A stretch of DNA of 64,000 nucleotides from Salinarchaeum sp. Harcht-Bsk1 (GTDB lineage: Archaea > Halobacteriota > Halobacteria > Halobacteriales > Salinarchaeaceae), in assembly GCF_000403645.1 (NCBI RefSeq), contig NC_021313.1, forward strand, positions 2,251,014-2,315,013, given 5' to 3'. Position 1 is the stretch's first letter. Every line of letters begins with the position of its first letter. Shown piece after piece: positions 16,286 to 24,907 of the stretch. A program made the position numbers and the translations under genes. The notes beneath the pieces are model-generated. The model searched no databases, was not told the origin of the DNA, and saw only the letters and a list, made by a program, of their open reading frames with translations.

Positions 16286-16498
16286 TTACCAGTAGGGCGT
16301 TCTGCGGCCGCCCGAGGACGCTCGGCCCGCGAGGAGCGCGATTCCTGCGAACGCGACCGCGATCAGTAGCGGCGCGAGGACCATCGTCTCGCTCGCCTGG
16401 CTCGCGGCCTGCTGGACGCCGACGGCGGCGAGGAGCGTGGCGAGGCCGACCGCGACGCTGCCGAGTGCGCGTGACTGGAGTATGGATTTCGCATTCAT
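16286..16498 (-). CDS. small two-TM membrane protein, unknown
   Basis: A 70-residue protein with two hydrophobic helices (about residues 11-30, GSVAVGLATLLAAVGVQQAA, and 39-58, MVLAPLLIAVAFAGIALLAG) and a short basic C-terminus. No family is recognised. It converges with the UDG-like gene and lies beside repeat R2. A real gene is likely from the clean two-helix pattern and ATG start, but codon evidence alone is modest. Confidence 0.5.
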   Translation of the reverse strand: MNAKSILQSRALGSVAVGLATLLAAVGVQQAASQASETMVLAPLLIAVAFAGIALLAGRASSGGRRTPYW

Positions 16499-16558
16499 GC
16501 TCGTACGTGGACACTGGATCGGGGTAAGCGTTTGTGGGTGTTCGTTTCTGCATCGTGT

Positions 16559-16800
16559 TCTCCGAAAGCCCCCGAGCGCTCGGTGACCCGGGGCTCGCTG
16601 CGCTCCTCGGCCTTCGGCCTCCGGTGCTTGTTCGTTCGCCTCGCTCCGCTCGGCTCACCTTCGCCCGGGGACCGCCGACCGCACGGCCCCTTTCGAAGTC
16701 CCGCCCCGCAACAGCACCTCAATCCTCCCCAACCTCCTGCGCTGCTCACGTCGCTTCGCTCGTTGCGCTGCTCGTCCCTCGCGCGGCGGCGCGGCTTCGC
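16559..16800 (-). repeat. dispersed structured repeat, copy R2 (with long arm)
   Basis: Read on the minus strand it has the family order: long arm (from about 16800 to 16695), GACTTCGAAAGGGGCCG at 16684-16700, GAACAAGCACCGGAGGCCGA, then GAGCGCTCGGGGGCTTTCGG near 16563-16582. It lacks the tandem hairpin insert of R1 and R3 but shares with R3 the long arm containing GCGAGGGACGAGCAGC-like and GAGGATTGAGG-like motifs. It ends about 50 bases from the stop of the frameshifted gene at 16850. Confidence 0.65.
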
Positions 16801-16849
16801 CGCGCAGCTTCGCGCGCCACCGCACCTCCGCCGAATTTCCGCCGACAGA

Positions 16850-17196
16850 TCACTCCCCGATTTCTTCGAGCACGGATTCACCTTCGCCGTCCTTCGATCC
16901 CACTCCCACTCGTCGTCGATCCGCACGCGACCGTCCTCCAGCACCGAAATCTCGCCGACGGAGTGGCCCGTCGCCGTCTCGCCGTTTTCGTGTAACTGGA
17001 CGTAGCGGACGTCCCACTCGCCGTCGTCGATCGTCCCGAGCAGGTGTCCCTCGACGATCGACCCGCCGGCGTAGCGCGCGCTGATTCGGTCGCCGGTCTG
17101 CTCGACGGTGAATGTAGTCTCATCGCTGACCTCGCCGGCGTCGTCGTTCGCGACGCCGACGAGCGTGCGGCCATCGAGCGAGATGCCCTCGGTCAT
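16850..17196 (-). pseudogene. n-acetylglutamate synthase-like small protein gene with a 3' frameshift
   Basis: From the ATG at 17196 the product MTEGISLDGRTLVGVANDDA matches a widespread family of about 110 residues (annotated n-acetylglutamate synthase, without solid proof), including FTVEQTGDRISARYAGGSIV and ending VRIDDEWEW. The frame then runs out of the family. In the next frame the natural C-terminus DGEGESVLEEIGE followed by a stop at 16850 is intact. One extra G in the run complementary to 16899-16901 would give a 115-residue protein. So this is a one-base frameshift, either real or a sequencing error; read-through would append sequence encoded by repeat R2. Confidence 0.75.
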
Positions 17197-17335
17197 ATAC
17201 CCTCCCTCGCCAGCGGAGTCCAAAACGGTTCGCCCGGGCACGCCACGGCGCCGGTTCGCGTCGTCCCTGCCCAGCTTCACTTTCACCGTGCTTATCAGGG
17301 ACCGCATTACCCCCGTGGCGCCCCACTGTTCGACC

Positions 17336-17980
17336 ATGGACCGACAGCTCCCATCGCTCGATGCCGGGGTGACGCTCCTCGAAACGGACGACGCCCCGAC
17401 GGCGCTCTACCGGATCGTCGGCCGCCACCTCGCCGACGAGCCCGGCGCGCCGGCGTACTGGCTCGACGCGCGCAACGCCGCCTCGCCCGCGACGATCCGC
17501 GAGCACGCACCGGGCAGCGCCGCCCGATCGATCCGGGTCGCTCGCGCGTTCACGGGCTACCAGCACTACGAACTCGTCCGCGGACTGCTCGGACGGATCG
17601 ACCCCGACGCCTCGCTCGTCGTCGCGCCGAACCTCGGCGCGCTCTACGCGGAGGACGACGTGCCCGAGTACGAGGCGGACGCGATGATCGAGGTCGTCTG
17701 CTCGCTGCTCGAGCGGGTCGCGGCCGCCCTCGACGTGCCGGTGCTCGTCACCGCTCCCGGGTCGACCTACGCCGACCGCGCCCGCGCCGCCGCGGACCGC
17801 GTCCTCACCGCCACCCGGACCAGCGCCGGGCTCCGCGTCGAGGGCCCAGACTTCCAGACGGACGTCTACTGGTCCGCGGGCGGCTTCCAGACCACGATCG
17901 CCTACTGGGTGGATCTGCTCGGCACGGCGACATCCGCGCGCTCGGCGCCCGCCGCGGACACCACGCTGGTGGGGATCTGA
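17336..17980 (+). CDS. RecA/Rad51-like protein lacking a P-loop, PolB2 operon
   Basis: A 214-residue protein from the ATG at 17336. Its middle resembles RadA/RadB proteins (SIRVARAFTGYQHYELVRGL, then DASLVVAPNLGALY and VPVLVTAPGSTYADRARAAA), but no GxxxxGKT Walker A is present at the N-terminus, so it should not hydrolyse ATP in the usual way. It is the first of three tightly packed genes ending with PolB2 (17982 begins one base after this stop). A non-ATPase DNA-binding or scaffold partner of the polymerase is the likely role. Confidence 0.75.
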   Translation: MDRQLPSLDAGVTLLETDDAPTALYRIVGRHLADEPGAPAYWLDARNAASPATIREHAPGSAARSIRVARAFTGYQHYELVRGLLGRIDPDASLVVAPNLGALYAEDDVPEYEADAMIEVVCSLLERVAAALDVPVLVTAPGSTYADRARAAADRVLTATRTSAGLRVEGPDFQTDVYWSAGGFQTTIAYWVDLLGTATSARSAPAADTTLVGI

Positions 17981-17981
17981 G

Positions 17982-18353
17982 ATGGGCCGGACGAGAGCGA
18001 CGACCCGCGATCGACTCGACGCGCTCGAACGCGAGTGGATGCCGTTTCGCCGGTCGCTCCGCCGGCGCCACCAGCCCGCGTTCGATCGCCTGTTCGAGCA
18101 CGCCCGCGGCCATGCCGAGGCCGCGACCCAGCAGAACCCTGCCGACCCCTGGCGCGGATTCGTCTTCGCCGTCCTGCTCGCCCAGGAACAGGCGACCGCG
18201 GCCCGGGAGGAGGAGATTGCCGCCCTGGAAGAGAAACTCGCCGACCGCGAGGCGGAGGTCGAGCGGCTTGCGGCCGACGTCGACGCCCTGCACGAGCGGG
18301 TGGCCGAGCTGGCGGGCGAATCGGTCGCTGCCGACCCCGAGCCCTCCGCCTGA
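17982..18353 (+). CDS. coiled-coil protein in the PolB2 operon, unknown
   Basis: A 123-residue charged protein. The N-terminal half is Arg-rich (MPFRRSLRRRHQPAFDRLF), residues about 50-75 are helical with PWRGFVFAVLLAQEQ, and residues 68-112 form a coiled coil of Glu/Ala/Leu heptads (EEEIAALEEKLADREAEVER). It starts one base after the RecA-like gene and ends three bases before the GTG of polB2. The constant company suggests a structural link between the two partners; no catalytic motif is seen. Confidence 0.75.
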   Translation: MGRTRATTRDRLDALEREWMPFRRSLRRRHQPAFDRLFEHARGHAEAATQQNPADPWRGFVFAVLLAQEQATAAREEEIAALEEKLADREAEVERLAADVDALHERVAELAGESVAADPEPSA

Positions 18354-18356
18354 GCC

Positions 18357-20696
18357 GTGGCGTTCACGATCGACGTCCGCGACGACGGCACGCCGGTCCG
18401 CTGGGAGCTCGACCCCGACGGCGGCGCGACGCCCACCGCCGATCCGGACTACCAGCCGGCGATCTACGTCGCGGCGCGGGACGACCGGACCGGCGCGCTC
18501 GAGTGGCTCGCCGACGCGCTCGCCGACGATCCGAAGGTCGCGGCCGTGGAGCGCGTCGAGCGCTACCGGTCGCTCCGGGCCGACGAGCGATCGCCGATGT
18601 GCGAGCTCCGCCTCGACCGCCTCGACGAGGTGCGTCAGGTCGCCCGCGAGCTCCGCCGTCGCGAGCACGAGCAGTTCCTGCCCGGTACCTTCCAGCTGTA
18701 CGACGTGGATCTCGATCCGGGGTTCCGGTACGTGCTCGATCGCGGGCTGGACCCGACGCCGGATCGAGACCTGGTGACGCTCGACCTCGCGCTGCCCGAG
18801 CCAGCGGTCGCCAACGGGGACGTCCGGCCGCTGGAAATCGACGGAGAACCCGCAACGCCGGACGGCACCGGGGCGGGATCGGCGGCCGCCGAAGCCGCCG
18901 TCGCCGACGCCGTCGAATCCGTCCTCGACGCCCGGGACCCGGACGTCCTCCTGCTCTCTTCCGGCGAGATCGTCCCGCTCCTCGCCGACGCCGACGTGGA
19001 CCTCGGCCGCCGCCCCGGTTTCAGTCGGATCGCCGGCGAGAGCACGTTCGTCAGCTACGGCCAGGTCGGTTACTCGCCGGCGCGCTACGACGTCCCCGGG
19101 CGGGCGCTGGTGAACCGCTCGAACAGTTTCCTGCTGGGTCACTCCGCGCTCGCCGGACTGCTGTACTTCGTCGAACGGGCGGGCAAGCCGCTCCAGGAGA
19201 TCGCGAAGGACTCCATCGGCGGCGTGCTCACGGCGATCGAGATCCGGGCCGCGCGGCAGTGGGACGGCGAGCGCGTCGTGGATCGGGTTCCCGGCCGCCG
19301 CGATGGGGTGCCCGCTCCGTGGCAGAAGCGCCAGACCGAGGGCTGGAAACCCCTCGACACGCTCCACGCCGCCGACCGCGGTGGGTTCACCTTTCAGCCC
19401 GACCCCGGCCTTCACGAGCACGTCCACGAACTCGACTTCGCGTCGCTGTACCCGAACGTCATCTGCGAGTACCGGGTCTCGCCGGACACCGTCTGCTGTG
19501 ACTGCCACGACGCCAGCGACGTGTCCGCCGTCGACGCATCCGCCGAGCCGCTCGATCCCGACCTCCGGGTGCCGGAACTGGACTACAGCGTCTGCCCCGA
19601 CGGCGACGCCTTCCTCGCGGAGGTGCTCGAACCGCTCATCGAGGAGCGCCAGGAGCGCAAGGCGGTGGTTCGCGACGCGGGACCGACCGAGGACACCGCC
19701 GCCGACGAGGCCGTCGTCGAGGCGATCAAGTGGGTGCTCGTCTCCTGTTTCGGCTATCAGGGCTACCGCCACGCGAAGTTCGGCCGCATCGAGGTCCACG
19801 AGGCGATCAACGCCCACGCCCGCGAGATCATGCTCACCGCGAAGGCGATGCTGGAGGACGCCGGCTGGCGCATCGTCCACGGCATCGTCGACAGCGTCTG
19901 GGTCACCGCAGCGCCCGATCGCGAGCAGCGCCCGATCCGCGAGGTCGCCACAGAGATCACCGAGGCGGTCCGGATCGAACTCGAGTACGAGGGCGAGTTC
20001 GACTGGGTCGCCTTCTGCCCGCGCAAGCGCGCCAGCGGCGCGGCGCTGATGCGCTACTTCGGCCGCTGGGCCGACGCGGAACTCGACGCAGCTGGAGACG
20101 ACGAGTCGCCCAGCGACGACCCGTTCAAACTCCGCGGGATCGAGGCCCGCCAGCGCTCGACCTGTCAGTTCGTCGCCGACGCTCAGCGGGACCTCCTCGA
20201 GACGTTCGACCGCGAGCGTGCGCCCGAACCAGTGTGCGACCGCCTCGAACGACACCTGCGGCGGCTTCGCTCGGGTACGGTCGATTCGGCCGACCTCGCG
20301 ATCACCCAGCGCGTCTCGAAGGCGGCGGGCGACTACGAGCAGGCCACGCGGGCGAAGGCGGCACTCCAGCGCGCCGCAGCCGTCGGCGTCCCGCGATCGC
20401 CCGGGCAGGACGTCGAGTACGTCGTGGTCGACGACGCGCTGTCGGGACCCGAGCGGGTGCGGCTGGCGTTCGAACTCGACGAGCACGCCGGAGCGGGGTC
20501 CGCAACCACCGGTGCCCCCGCAACCACCGGAGGCGCAGCGACCGACGATCCAGCGAGCTACGACGCCGAGTTCTACGCCGACCGACTGCTCCGGGCCTGC
20601 GAGAGCCTGGTCGCGCCGCTGGGCTGGAACGAGGGTCGGATCCGCTCGCACCTCCAGCACGATCGCGACGCGACGCTGTCGGCGTTCGGCGAGTGA
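18357..20696 (+). CDS. polB2: family B DNA polymerase, PolB2 type (divergent)
   Basis: A 779-residue protein from a GTG. Polymerase motif A is HELDFASLYPNVI (Asp360), motif B is IKWVLVSCFGYQGY (Lys458), and motif C is HGIVDSVWV (Asp512), where the first Asp of the usual DTD is replaced. The N-terminal half lacks the DxE-type exonuclease motifs. PolB2 enzymes are a derived archaeal group whose replicative role was lost or reduced, possibly used in translesion synthesis or repair. Long Asp/Ala-rich inserts and a C-terminal Thr/Gly-rich repeat near residue 715 are present. It forms an operon with the RecA-like and coiled-coil genes. Confidence 0.9.
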   Translation: MAFTIDVRDDGTPVRWELDPDGGATPTADPDYQPAIYVAARDDRTGALEWLADALADDPKVAAVERVERYRSLRADERSPMCELRLDRLDEVRQVARELRRREHEQFLPGTFQLYDVDLDPGFRYVLDRGLDPTPDRDLVTLDLALPEPAVANGDVRPLEIDGEPATPDGTGAGSAAAEAAVADAVESVLDARDPDVLLLSSGEIVPLLADADVDLGRRPGFSRIAGESTFVSYGQVGYSPARYDVPGRALVNRSNSFLLGHSALAGLLYFVERAGKPLQEIAKDSIGGVLTAIEIRAARQWDGERVVDRVPGRRDGVPAPWQKRQTEGWKPLDTLHAADRGGFTFQPDPGLHEHVHELDFASLYPNVICEYRVSPDTVCCDCHDASDVSAVDASAEPLDPDLRVPELDYSVCPDGDAFLAEVLEPLIEERQERKAVVRDAGPTEDTAADEAVVEAIKWVLVSCFGYQGYRHAKFGRIEVHEAINAHAREIMLTAKAMLEDAGWRIVHGIVDSVWVTAAPDREQRPIREVATEITEAVRIELEYEGEFDWVAFCPRKRASGAALMRYFGRWADAELDAAGDDESPSDDPFKLRGIEARQRSTCQFVADAQRDLLETFDRERAPEPVCDRLERHLRRLRSGTVDSADLAITQRVSKAAGDYEQATRAKAALQRAAAVGVPRSPGQDVEYVVVDDALSGPERVRLAFELDEHAGAGSATTGAPATTGGAATDDPASYDAEFYADRLLRACESLVAPLGWNEGRIRSHLQHDRDATLSAFGE

Positions 20697-20730
20697 GTGC
20701 GCGCCGGCCGTTCGACGCCGAGGACCGCGG

Positions 20731-21195
20731 TCAGGGTCCGGTCGCGTTCGTGGCCATCCCCGATTCGGGCCCCGGTTTCGCGAGGTCGTCGAAGCGGTCG
20801 CTCGCGTTCCGGCGTCGCGCCGCTGTCGCCGTCCGGTCGACCGTCGCGAGCGCGAGCGAATCGCCGCGGGGCACCCGCAACACGACTCCCTCCTCCCGTG
20901 CGGCGGCGGGGAGGACGGCCGTCGAGACGGTCTCCTGTCCGCGGCCGTCCTCGAACAGCACCACGGCTGTGTCGTCTTCGATGCGATCGACGACCGCGGT
21001 TCCCGGTGCGTCGTCGCGCCGGGAGTCTCCAGAGTCGTCAGAGCGCGATCGGCCGTCGCCCTCGCCGTCCGAATCGTCCTCGAGCGCGAGGTTCTGGATC
21101 CCCTCGAACGCCGAACGAGCGGCCGACGCGGGGAGCAGTGCTAACAGCGTCGCGAGCAGGTCTCGTCGGAGCACGCCGCCGGGTCGCCGCGGCAT
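20731..21195 (-). CDS. DUF3006-like protein with N-terminal hydrophobic segment
   Basis: A 154-residue protein. The N-terminus has basic residues and LLATLLALLPASAARSAF, which may be a signal or an anchor, an Asp/Ser/Arg-rich linker follows, and residues 66-115 match the small beta domain of DUF3006 (TAVVDRIEDDTAVVLFEDG, then VLRVPRGDSLA). These domains are tiny folds of unknown function often exported in bacteria. It converges with polB2 and starts divergently from the zinc-ribbon gene at 21430. Confidence 0.65.
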   Translation of the reverse strand: MPRRPGGVLRRDLLATLLALLPASAARSAFEGIQNLALEDDSDGEGDGRSRSDDSGDSRRDDAPGTAVVDRIEDDTAVVLFEDGRGQETVSTAVLPAAAREEGVVLRVPRGDSLALATVDRTATAARRRNASDRFDDLAKPGPESGMATNATGP

Positions 21196-21397
21196 CGGCC
21201 ATAAACCCGTGGCGCGAACCGACGCGAGTGTGGGGTCGATCTCGGCCGAACCGCATCAGGGGCTGCCGAATCGCCTCGGCACCCCGACGCGATCCAGTAG
21301 GTTGCCGAGTCGCGCCGGGATGCCTGCCGGATCACTCCACGACCCGTTCCAGATCGGGGCCACGCCGCCGTGCGATCCCCACTCGTCCAAGCAGTAT

Positions 21398-21404
21398 CCT
21401 TAAG
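21398..21404 (+). promoter_or_regulatory. TATA box of the acidic zinc-ribbon gene
   Basis: CCTTAAG, 26-32 bases upstream of the ATG at 21430; a clear leaderless promoter. Confidence 0.55.
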
Positions 21405-21429
21405 CCCGAGCCTCGGGTACCCGCCGGCT

Positions 21430-22317
21430 ATGGGCGTCAGGTGCACGTTGCTCGGGCACGCGTACGGCGAGGCGGAGATCGAGCGCGAGCGCGAGGAACG
21501 CGGCGACGAAGCGGTCGTGACGATTCGAGAGGTCAAGACCTGCAGTCGGTGTGGGGACCGCTCGGTCGTCAGCGAGAACAAAGAGGTGACGGCGGTCGAG
21601 AGCGCCGGCAGCGAGGTCGCGACGCCGAGCGACGCGGACGCGGCGCCGACGAGCGAGCCGCGCCCCACCGAGCCGGGGGTCGACGATACGGTGGCCGAGG
21701 AATCCGTGGAGGAAGCGGCTGTCGACGCCGGCCCGGAGGGCGGCGAAGCAGGCGCAGCCGACGCGTCGGAAGCGGGACCGGAGCAGGACCCCGAGACCGA
21801 CGACGGCGTCATCCTCGATGACGAACCCGACGAGGAGCCGGCAGAGCGCGAGTACGGCGAGTGGCCCGACGCCGAGGAGGACCACGCCAGCGCGGAGGCC
21901 GATCCCGCCGCTGCCGACGAGGACGCCAACGGCGGCCCCGCTCCCTGGCCCGACAGCGACGATGAGGCGGACGAGGGGTTCGACGCCGCGACGCCGGACG
22001 ACGAGCCTGCAGCGGACGTCGAGTATCCCGGTTCCGCCGACGCCGAGCCGCCGGGCGACGGGTCCGGCGACGCGGAGGCCTCGGCGGACGCTGCAGAGAT
22101 CCTGGACGACGAACCAGCGACCGAGCGCCCGCCGGCCGACGAGGGCGTGGACTTCGAGCGCGCTCGCGAGACCAGTTCGCCGAGCGCCCCCTCGACCGGG
22201 GGCACCGAACTCTACTGCCCGGCGTGTGGCTACCGCGACCCGAGCCGCGACGGCTCCCTCCGCGAGGGCGACATCTGCCCGGAGTGCAAGAAAGGCTACC
22301 TCGCGGCCGGCGAGTAA
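21430..22317 (+). CDS. acidic protein with split zinc ribbons (DUF7093-like)
   Basis: A 295-residue protein from the ATG at 21430. The N-terminus (MGVRCTLLGHAYGEAEIERE) has CSRCG near residue 38, and the C-terminus has a four-Cys ribbon, CPACG near 261 and CPECKKGY near 283. Between them about 190 residues are almost entirely Asp, Glu, Ala, Pro and Gly and must be disordered. The N-terminal part resembles haloarchaeal DUF7093. Function unknown; a nucleic-acid or protein adaptor is possible. It is followed by a 217-base gap. Confidence 0.75.
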   Translation: MGVRCTLLGHAYGEAEIEREREERGDEAVVTIREVKTCSRCGDRSVVSENKEVTAVESAGSEVATPSDADAAPTSEPRPTEPGVDDTVAEESVEEAAVDAGPEGGEAGAADASEAGPEQDPETDDGVILDDEPDEEPAEREYGEWPDAEEDHASAEADPAAADEDANGGPAPWPDSDDEADEGFDAATPDDEPAADVEYPGSADAEPPGDGSGDAEASADAAEILDDEPATERPPADEGVDFERARETSSPSAPSTGGTELYCPACGYRDPSRDGSLREGDICPECKKGYLAAGE

Positions 22318-22500
22318 CCGTCAAGCCCGACGCAGTTCCGCGTTCTGCGCTCGTTTCTCGTCCGATTCGTATCCCGTTACCCCGTCGCTTTTCTGCTCCC
22401 AGTTGTGGACGGCGTTCTGCTCGATCGTGGGGGAATTCTGCTTGGTTCGTCGTCGGTGAGCGTGCTCCGTCGCGACCGCGCAAACCGCCCCGACCCCAGC

Positions 22501-22507
22501 CTTTATC
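22501..22507 (+). promoter_or_regulatory. TATA-like element of the small zinc-finger gene
   Basis: CTTTATC, 28-34 bases upstream of the ATG at 22535. Confidence 0.5.
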
Positions 22508-22534
22508 TCTGCGCCACGCCATAGCATACCACGT

Positions 22535-22714
22535 ATGGCGTCTGCACCCGGCAGTTCGGGCGACGACATGTTCGACGAATTCCTCGCGTCCCGCGGTCAC
22601 GAACAGACGACGTGGGAGACCGAGTACAACAAGAAGCGGTGTCCGGAGTGCAGTGGAATCCACGACGTAGACGCGACGAACTGTACGGTGTGTGGCTGGC
22701 AGCCAGGCGAGTAG
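22535..22714 (+). CDS. small zinc-finger protein (HVO_0416 family)
   Basis: A 59-residue protein, MASAPGSSGDDMFDEFLASR at the start, then ETEYNKKRCPECSG and CTVCGWQPGE at the end. The CPEC and CTVC pairs make a compact zinc ribbon. The FDEFLASRGHE and EYNKKRC segments match the haloarchaeal family I know as HVO_0416. Such micro-proteins are abundant in haloarchaea and some affect biofilm or stress responses; this one has no assigned role. It has its own TATA box at 22501. Confidence 0.8.
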   Translation: MASAPGSSGDDMFDEFLASRGHEQTTWETEYNKKRCPECSGIHDVDATNCTVCGWQPGE

Positions 22715-22831
22715 ATCGCTACTGGCGATTACCGCGACGGCGGCGATATCGGTGCCCATTTCTGTCAACGAAATCATCTGTTCCGGAAGGACTATGGTAC
22801 GATATTTCCTTGCAAAGGATGGGAGATACGA

Positions 22832-22990
22832 ATGCCGGAATGTCAGAACTGCGGTTCGTTCGTCACCGAGGCCTACGCGCGAGTGTTCACGCCCCGCGGC
22901 GTCGACGAACCCCGCGTCTGTCCGGAGTGCGAGGACAAGATCCGGGACGGCAGCGACGTCCGGGAGGCCCGTTCACCGCGAAACAACTGA
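22832..22990 (+). CDS. small zinc-finger protein (DUF7563-like)
   Basis: A 52-residue protein: MPECQNCGSFVTEAYARVFT, then RVCPECEDKIRDGSD and a short basic tail. Cys pairs CQNC and CPEC form a treble-clef or ribbon site, and VTEAYARVFTPRG is typical of the haloarchaeal DUF7563 group. It sits 117 bases after another zinc-finger micro-protein and upstream of methylmalonyl-CoA mutase, separated by its own short gap. Function unknown. Confidence 0.8.
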   Translation: MPECQNCGSFVTEAYARVFTPRGVDEPRVCPECEDKIRDGSDVREARSPRNN

Positions 22991-23103
22991 CGAACCGACG
23001 GCGTGCGACTCCGGCGTTCGTGCGATCGCATAGCAGTACCCGGCCTGATACGTTTCTGTTCGTCCTACCGCAGGTACGTCCTCGAGCTGCCGGCACACCC
23101 GAA

Positions 23104-23110
23104 CCCTTAG
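23104..23110 (+). promoter_or_regulatory. TATA-like element of the methylmalonyl-CoA mutase gene
   Basis: CCCTTAG, 26-32 bases upstream of the ATG at 23136. Confidence 0.45.
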
Positions 23111-23135
23111 GACGACGCCGACGAACGTTTCGACC

Positions 23136-24839
23136 ATGTTCGATGATGAGGAACTGCGGTCTCTTCGGGAGTCCCGCGAGGCGTGGGAATCGAACACGCT
23201 CCAACCGGTCCTCGACCGGCACGGCGAGCGCAAGGACCGCTTCGCCACGGTGTCGAACCTCGAGGTCGATCGGCTGTACGACCCGACGGACCTCGAGGAT
23301 CTGGACTACGAGGACGACCTCGGCTTCCCCGGCGAACCGCCCTACACCCGCGGGCCGTACCCGACGATGCACCGTGGGCGCACGTGGACGATGCGCCAGT
23401 TCGCTGGCTTCGGGACGGCCGAGGAGACCAACGAGCGCTTCCACTACCTGATCGACGAGGGGCAGACGGGTCTCTCCACGGCGTTCGACATGCCGTCGCT
23501 GATGGGGATCGACTCCGACGACCCGATGGCGCTCGGCGAGGTCGGCAAGGAAGGCGTCGCCGTCGACTCGCTCCGGGACATGGAGGTGCTGTTCGACGGC
23601 ATCGACCTCGGAGAGGTATCGACGTCCTTTACCATCAACCCCTCCGCGCCGGTGATCTACGCGATGTACGTCGCGCTCGCCGACGTGCAGGGCGTGCCGC
23701 GCGAGCAGGTCCGCGGCACCCTCCAGAACGACATGTTCAAAGAGTTCATCGCGCAGAAGGAGTGGGTCGTGCCCCCGGAGCCGTCCCTGAAACTGGTCAC
23801 GGACGTGATCGAGTTCGCGACCGAGGAGACGCCGAAGTTCCACCCCGTCTCGATCTCGGGCTACCACATCCGCGAGGCAGGGTCGACGGCGGTCGAGGAG
23901 CTGGCCTTCACCCTCGCCGACGGCTTCGCCTACGTCGAGGACGCGATGGAGCGCGGGCTCGACGTCGACGAGTTCGCGCCGCGCCTGTCCTTCTTCTTCA
24001 ACTGCCACAACTCCCTCCTCGAGGAGGTCGCGAAGTTCCGCGCCGCGCGGCGAATCTGGGCGGAGAAGATGGACGAGTGGTACGACGCCGACGCCGCGGA
24101 CTCCCGGCGGCTCAAGTTCCACACGCAAACCGCAGGGCAGTCACTGACGGCCCAGCAGCCGCTGAACAACGTCGTCCGGGTGACGATCCAGGCACTGGCC
24201 TCGGTGATGGGCGGCACGCAGAGCCTCCACACCAACAGCTTCGACGAGGCGCTCGCGCTGCCCAGCGAGAAGGCCGTCCGCGTCGCACTGCGGACCCAGC
24301 AGATCATCGCGGAGGAGTCCGGCGTCGCGGACACGATCGATCCCCTCGGCGGGAGCTTCGCGGTCGAGGCGCTCACCGATCAGGTCGAATCCGAGGCGAT
24401 GGCGTACATGGAGACGATCCGCGAGCGGGGCAACGGTTCGATGCGCGAGGGCGTCCTGGACGGCATCGAGGACGGCTACTTCCAGCGCGAGATCCAGGAC
24501 TCGGCCTACGAGTACCAGGAGCGCGTCGAGGACGGCGAGGAGGTCGTCGTCGGGGTCAACAAGTACACCATCGCAGAGGAGACCGCCGCGGACACGCTCC
24601 ACGTCGACGAGGAGCAGGCGAGGGAGACGCAGTTGGATCGCATCGAGTCCGTCAAAGACGAGCGCGACGAGCAGGCCGTCGAGGATGCGCTCGCCGCTGT
24701 CCGCGACGCCGCGGAGAACGACGAGAACACGATCCCGGCGATCGTCGACGCCGTGAAGGAGTACGCGACGATGGGCGAGATCATGCAGGTCTTCGAGGAC
24801 GTGTACGGGGAGTACGCGGGGGAAGTCGGACCGGCCTGA
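23136..24839 (+). CDS. mmcA1: methylmalonyl-CoA mutase, catalytic (large) subunit
   Basis: A 567-residue protein comprising the acyl-CoA-binding TIM barrel of B12-dependent mutases. Seen motifs are EPPYTRGPYPTMHRGRTWTM, RQFAGFGTAEETNERF, GLSTAFDMPSLMGIDSDDP and TAGQSLTAQQPLNNVVRVT. It interconverts (R)-methylmalonyl-CoA and succinyl-CoA in propionyl-CoA breakdown. The cobalamin-binding domain (DxHxxG) is absent, so it needs a separately encoded small subunit, as in other archaea; that gene, the epimerase and the MeaB-type chaperone are not in this window. The C-terminal helix region (residues 490-567) is typical for the archaeal large subunit. Confidence 0.94.
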   Translation: MFDDEELRSLRESREAWESNTLQPVLDRHGERKDRFATVSNLEVDRLYDPTDLEDLDYEDDLGFPGEPPYTRGPYPTMHRGRTWTMRQFAGFGTAEETNERFHYLIDEGQTGLSTAFDMPSLMGIDSDDPMALGEVGKEGVAVDSLRDMEVLFDGIDLGEVSTSFTINPSAPVIYAMYVALADVQGVPREQVRGTLQNDMFKEFIAQKEWVVPPEPSLKLVTDVIEFATEETPKFHPVSISGYHIREAGSTAVEELAFTLADGFAYVEDAMERGLDVDEFAPRLSFFFNCHNSLLEEVAKFRAARRIWAEKMDEWYDADAADSRRLKFHTQTAGQSLTAQQPLNNVVRVTIQALASVMGGTQSLHTNSFDEALALPSEKAVRVALRTQQIIAEESGVADTIDPLGGSFAVEALTDQVESEAMAYMETIRERGNGSMREGVLDGIEDGYFQREIQDSAYEYQERVEDGEEVVVGVNKYTIAEETAADTLHVDEEQARETQLDRIESVKDERDEQAVEDALAAVRDAAENDENTIPAIVDAVKEYATMGEIMQVFEDVYGEYAGEVGPA

Positions 24840-24907
24840 ATACCCCTGGCTGCTTCGATCCGTCCCGTTCGTTCCGATTCGTCCCGCTCGGCGAAACGAC
24901 TTTCAGA

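Noticed and set aside
15321-16800. Insertion sequence or transposon carrying the UDG-like gene between R1 and R2
   Set aside because: R1 and R2 are of the same family and opposite orientation, but there is no transposase, no target-site duplication that I can see, and the same repeat occurs elsewhere without cargo.
16495-16849. Extension of the n-acetylglutamate synthase-like frame through R2 to 16495
   Set aside because: The sequence is repeat-derived Arg/Ser/Gly, and the natural stop is found in the next frame at 16850.
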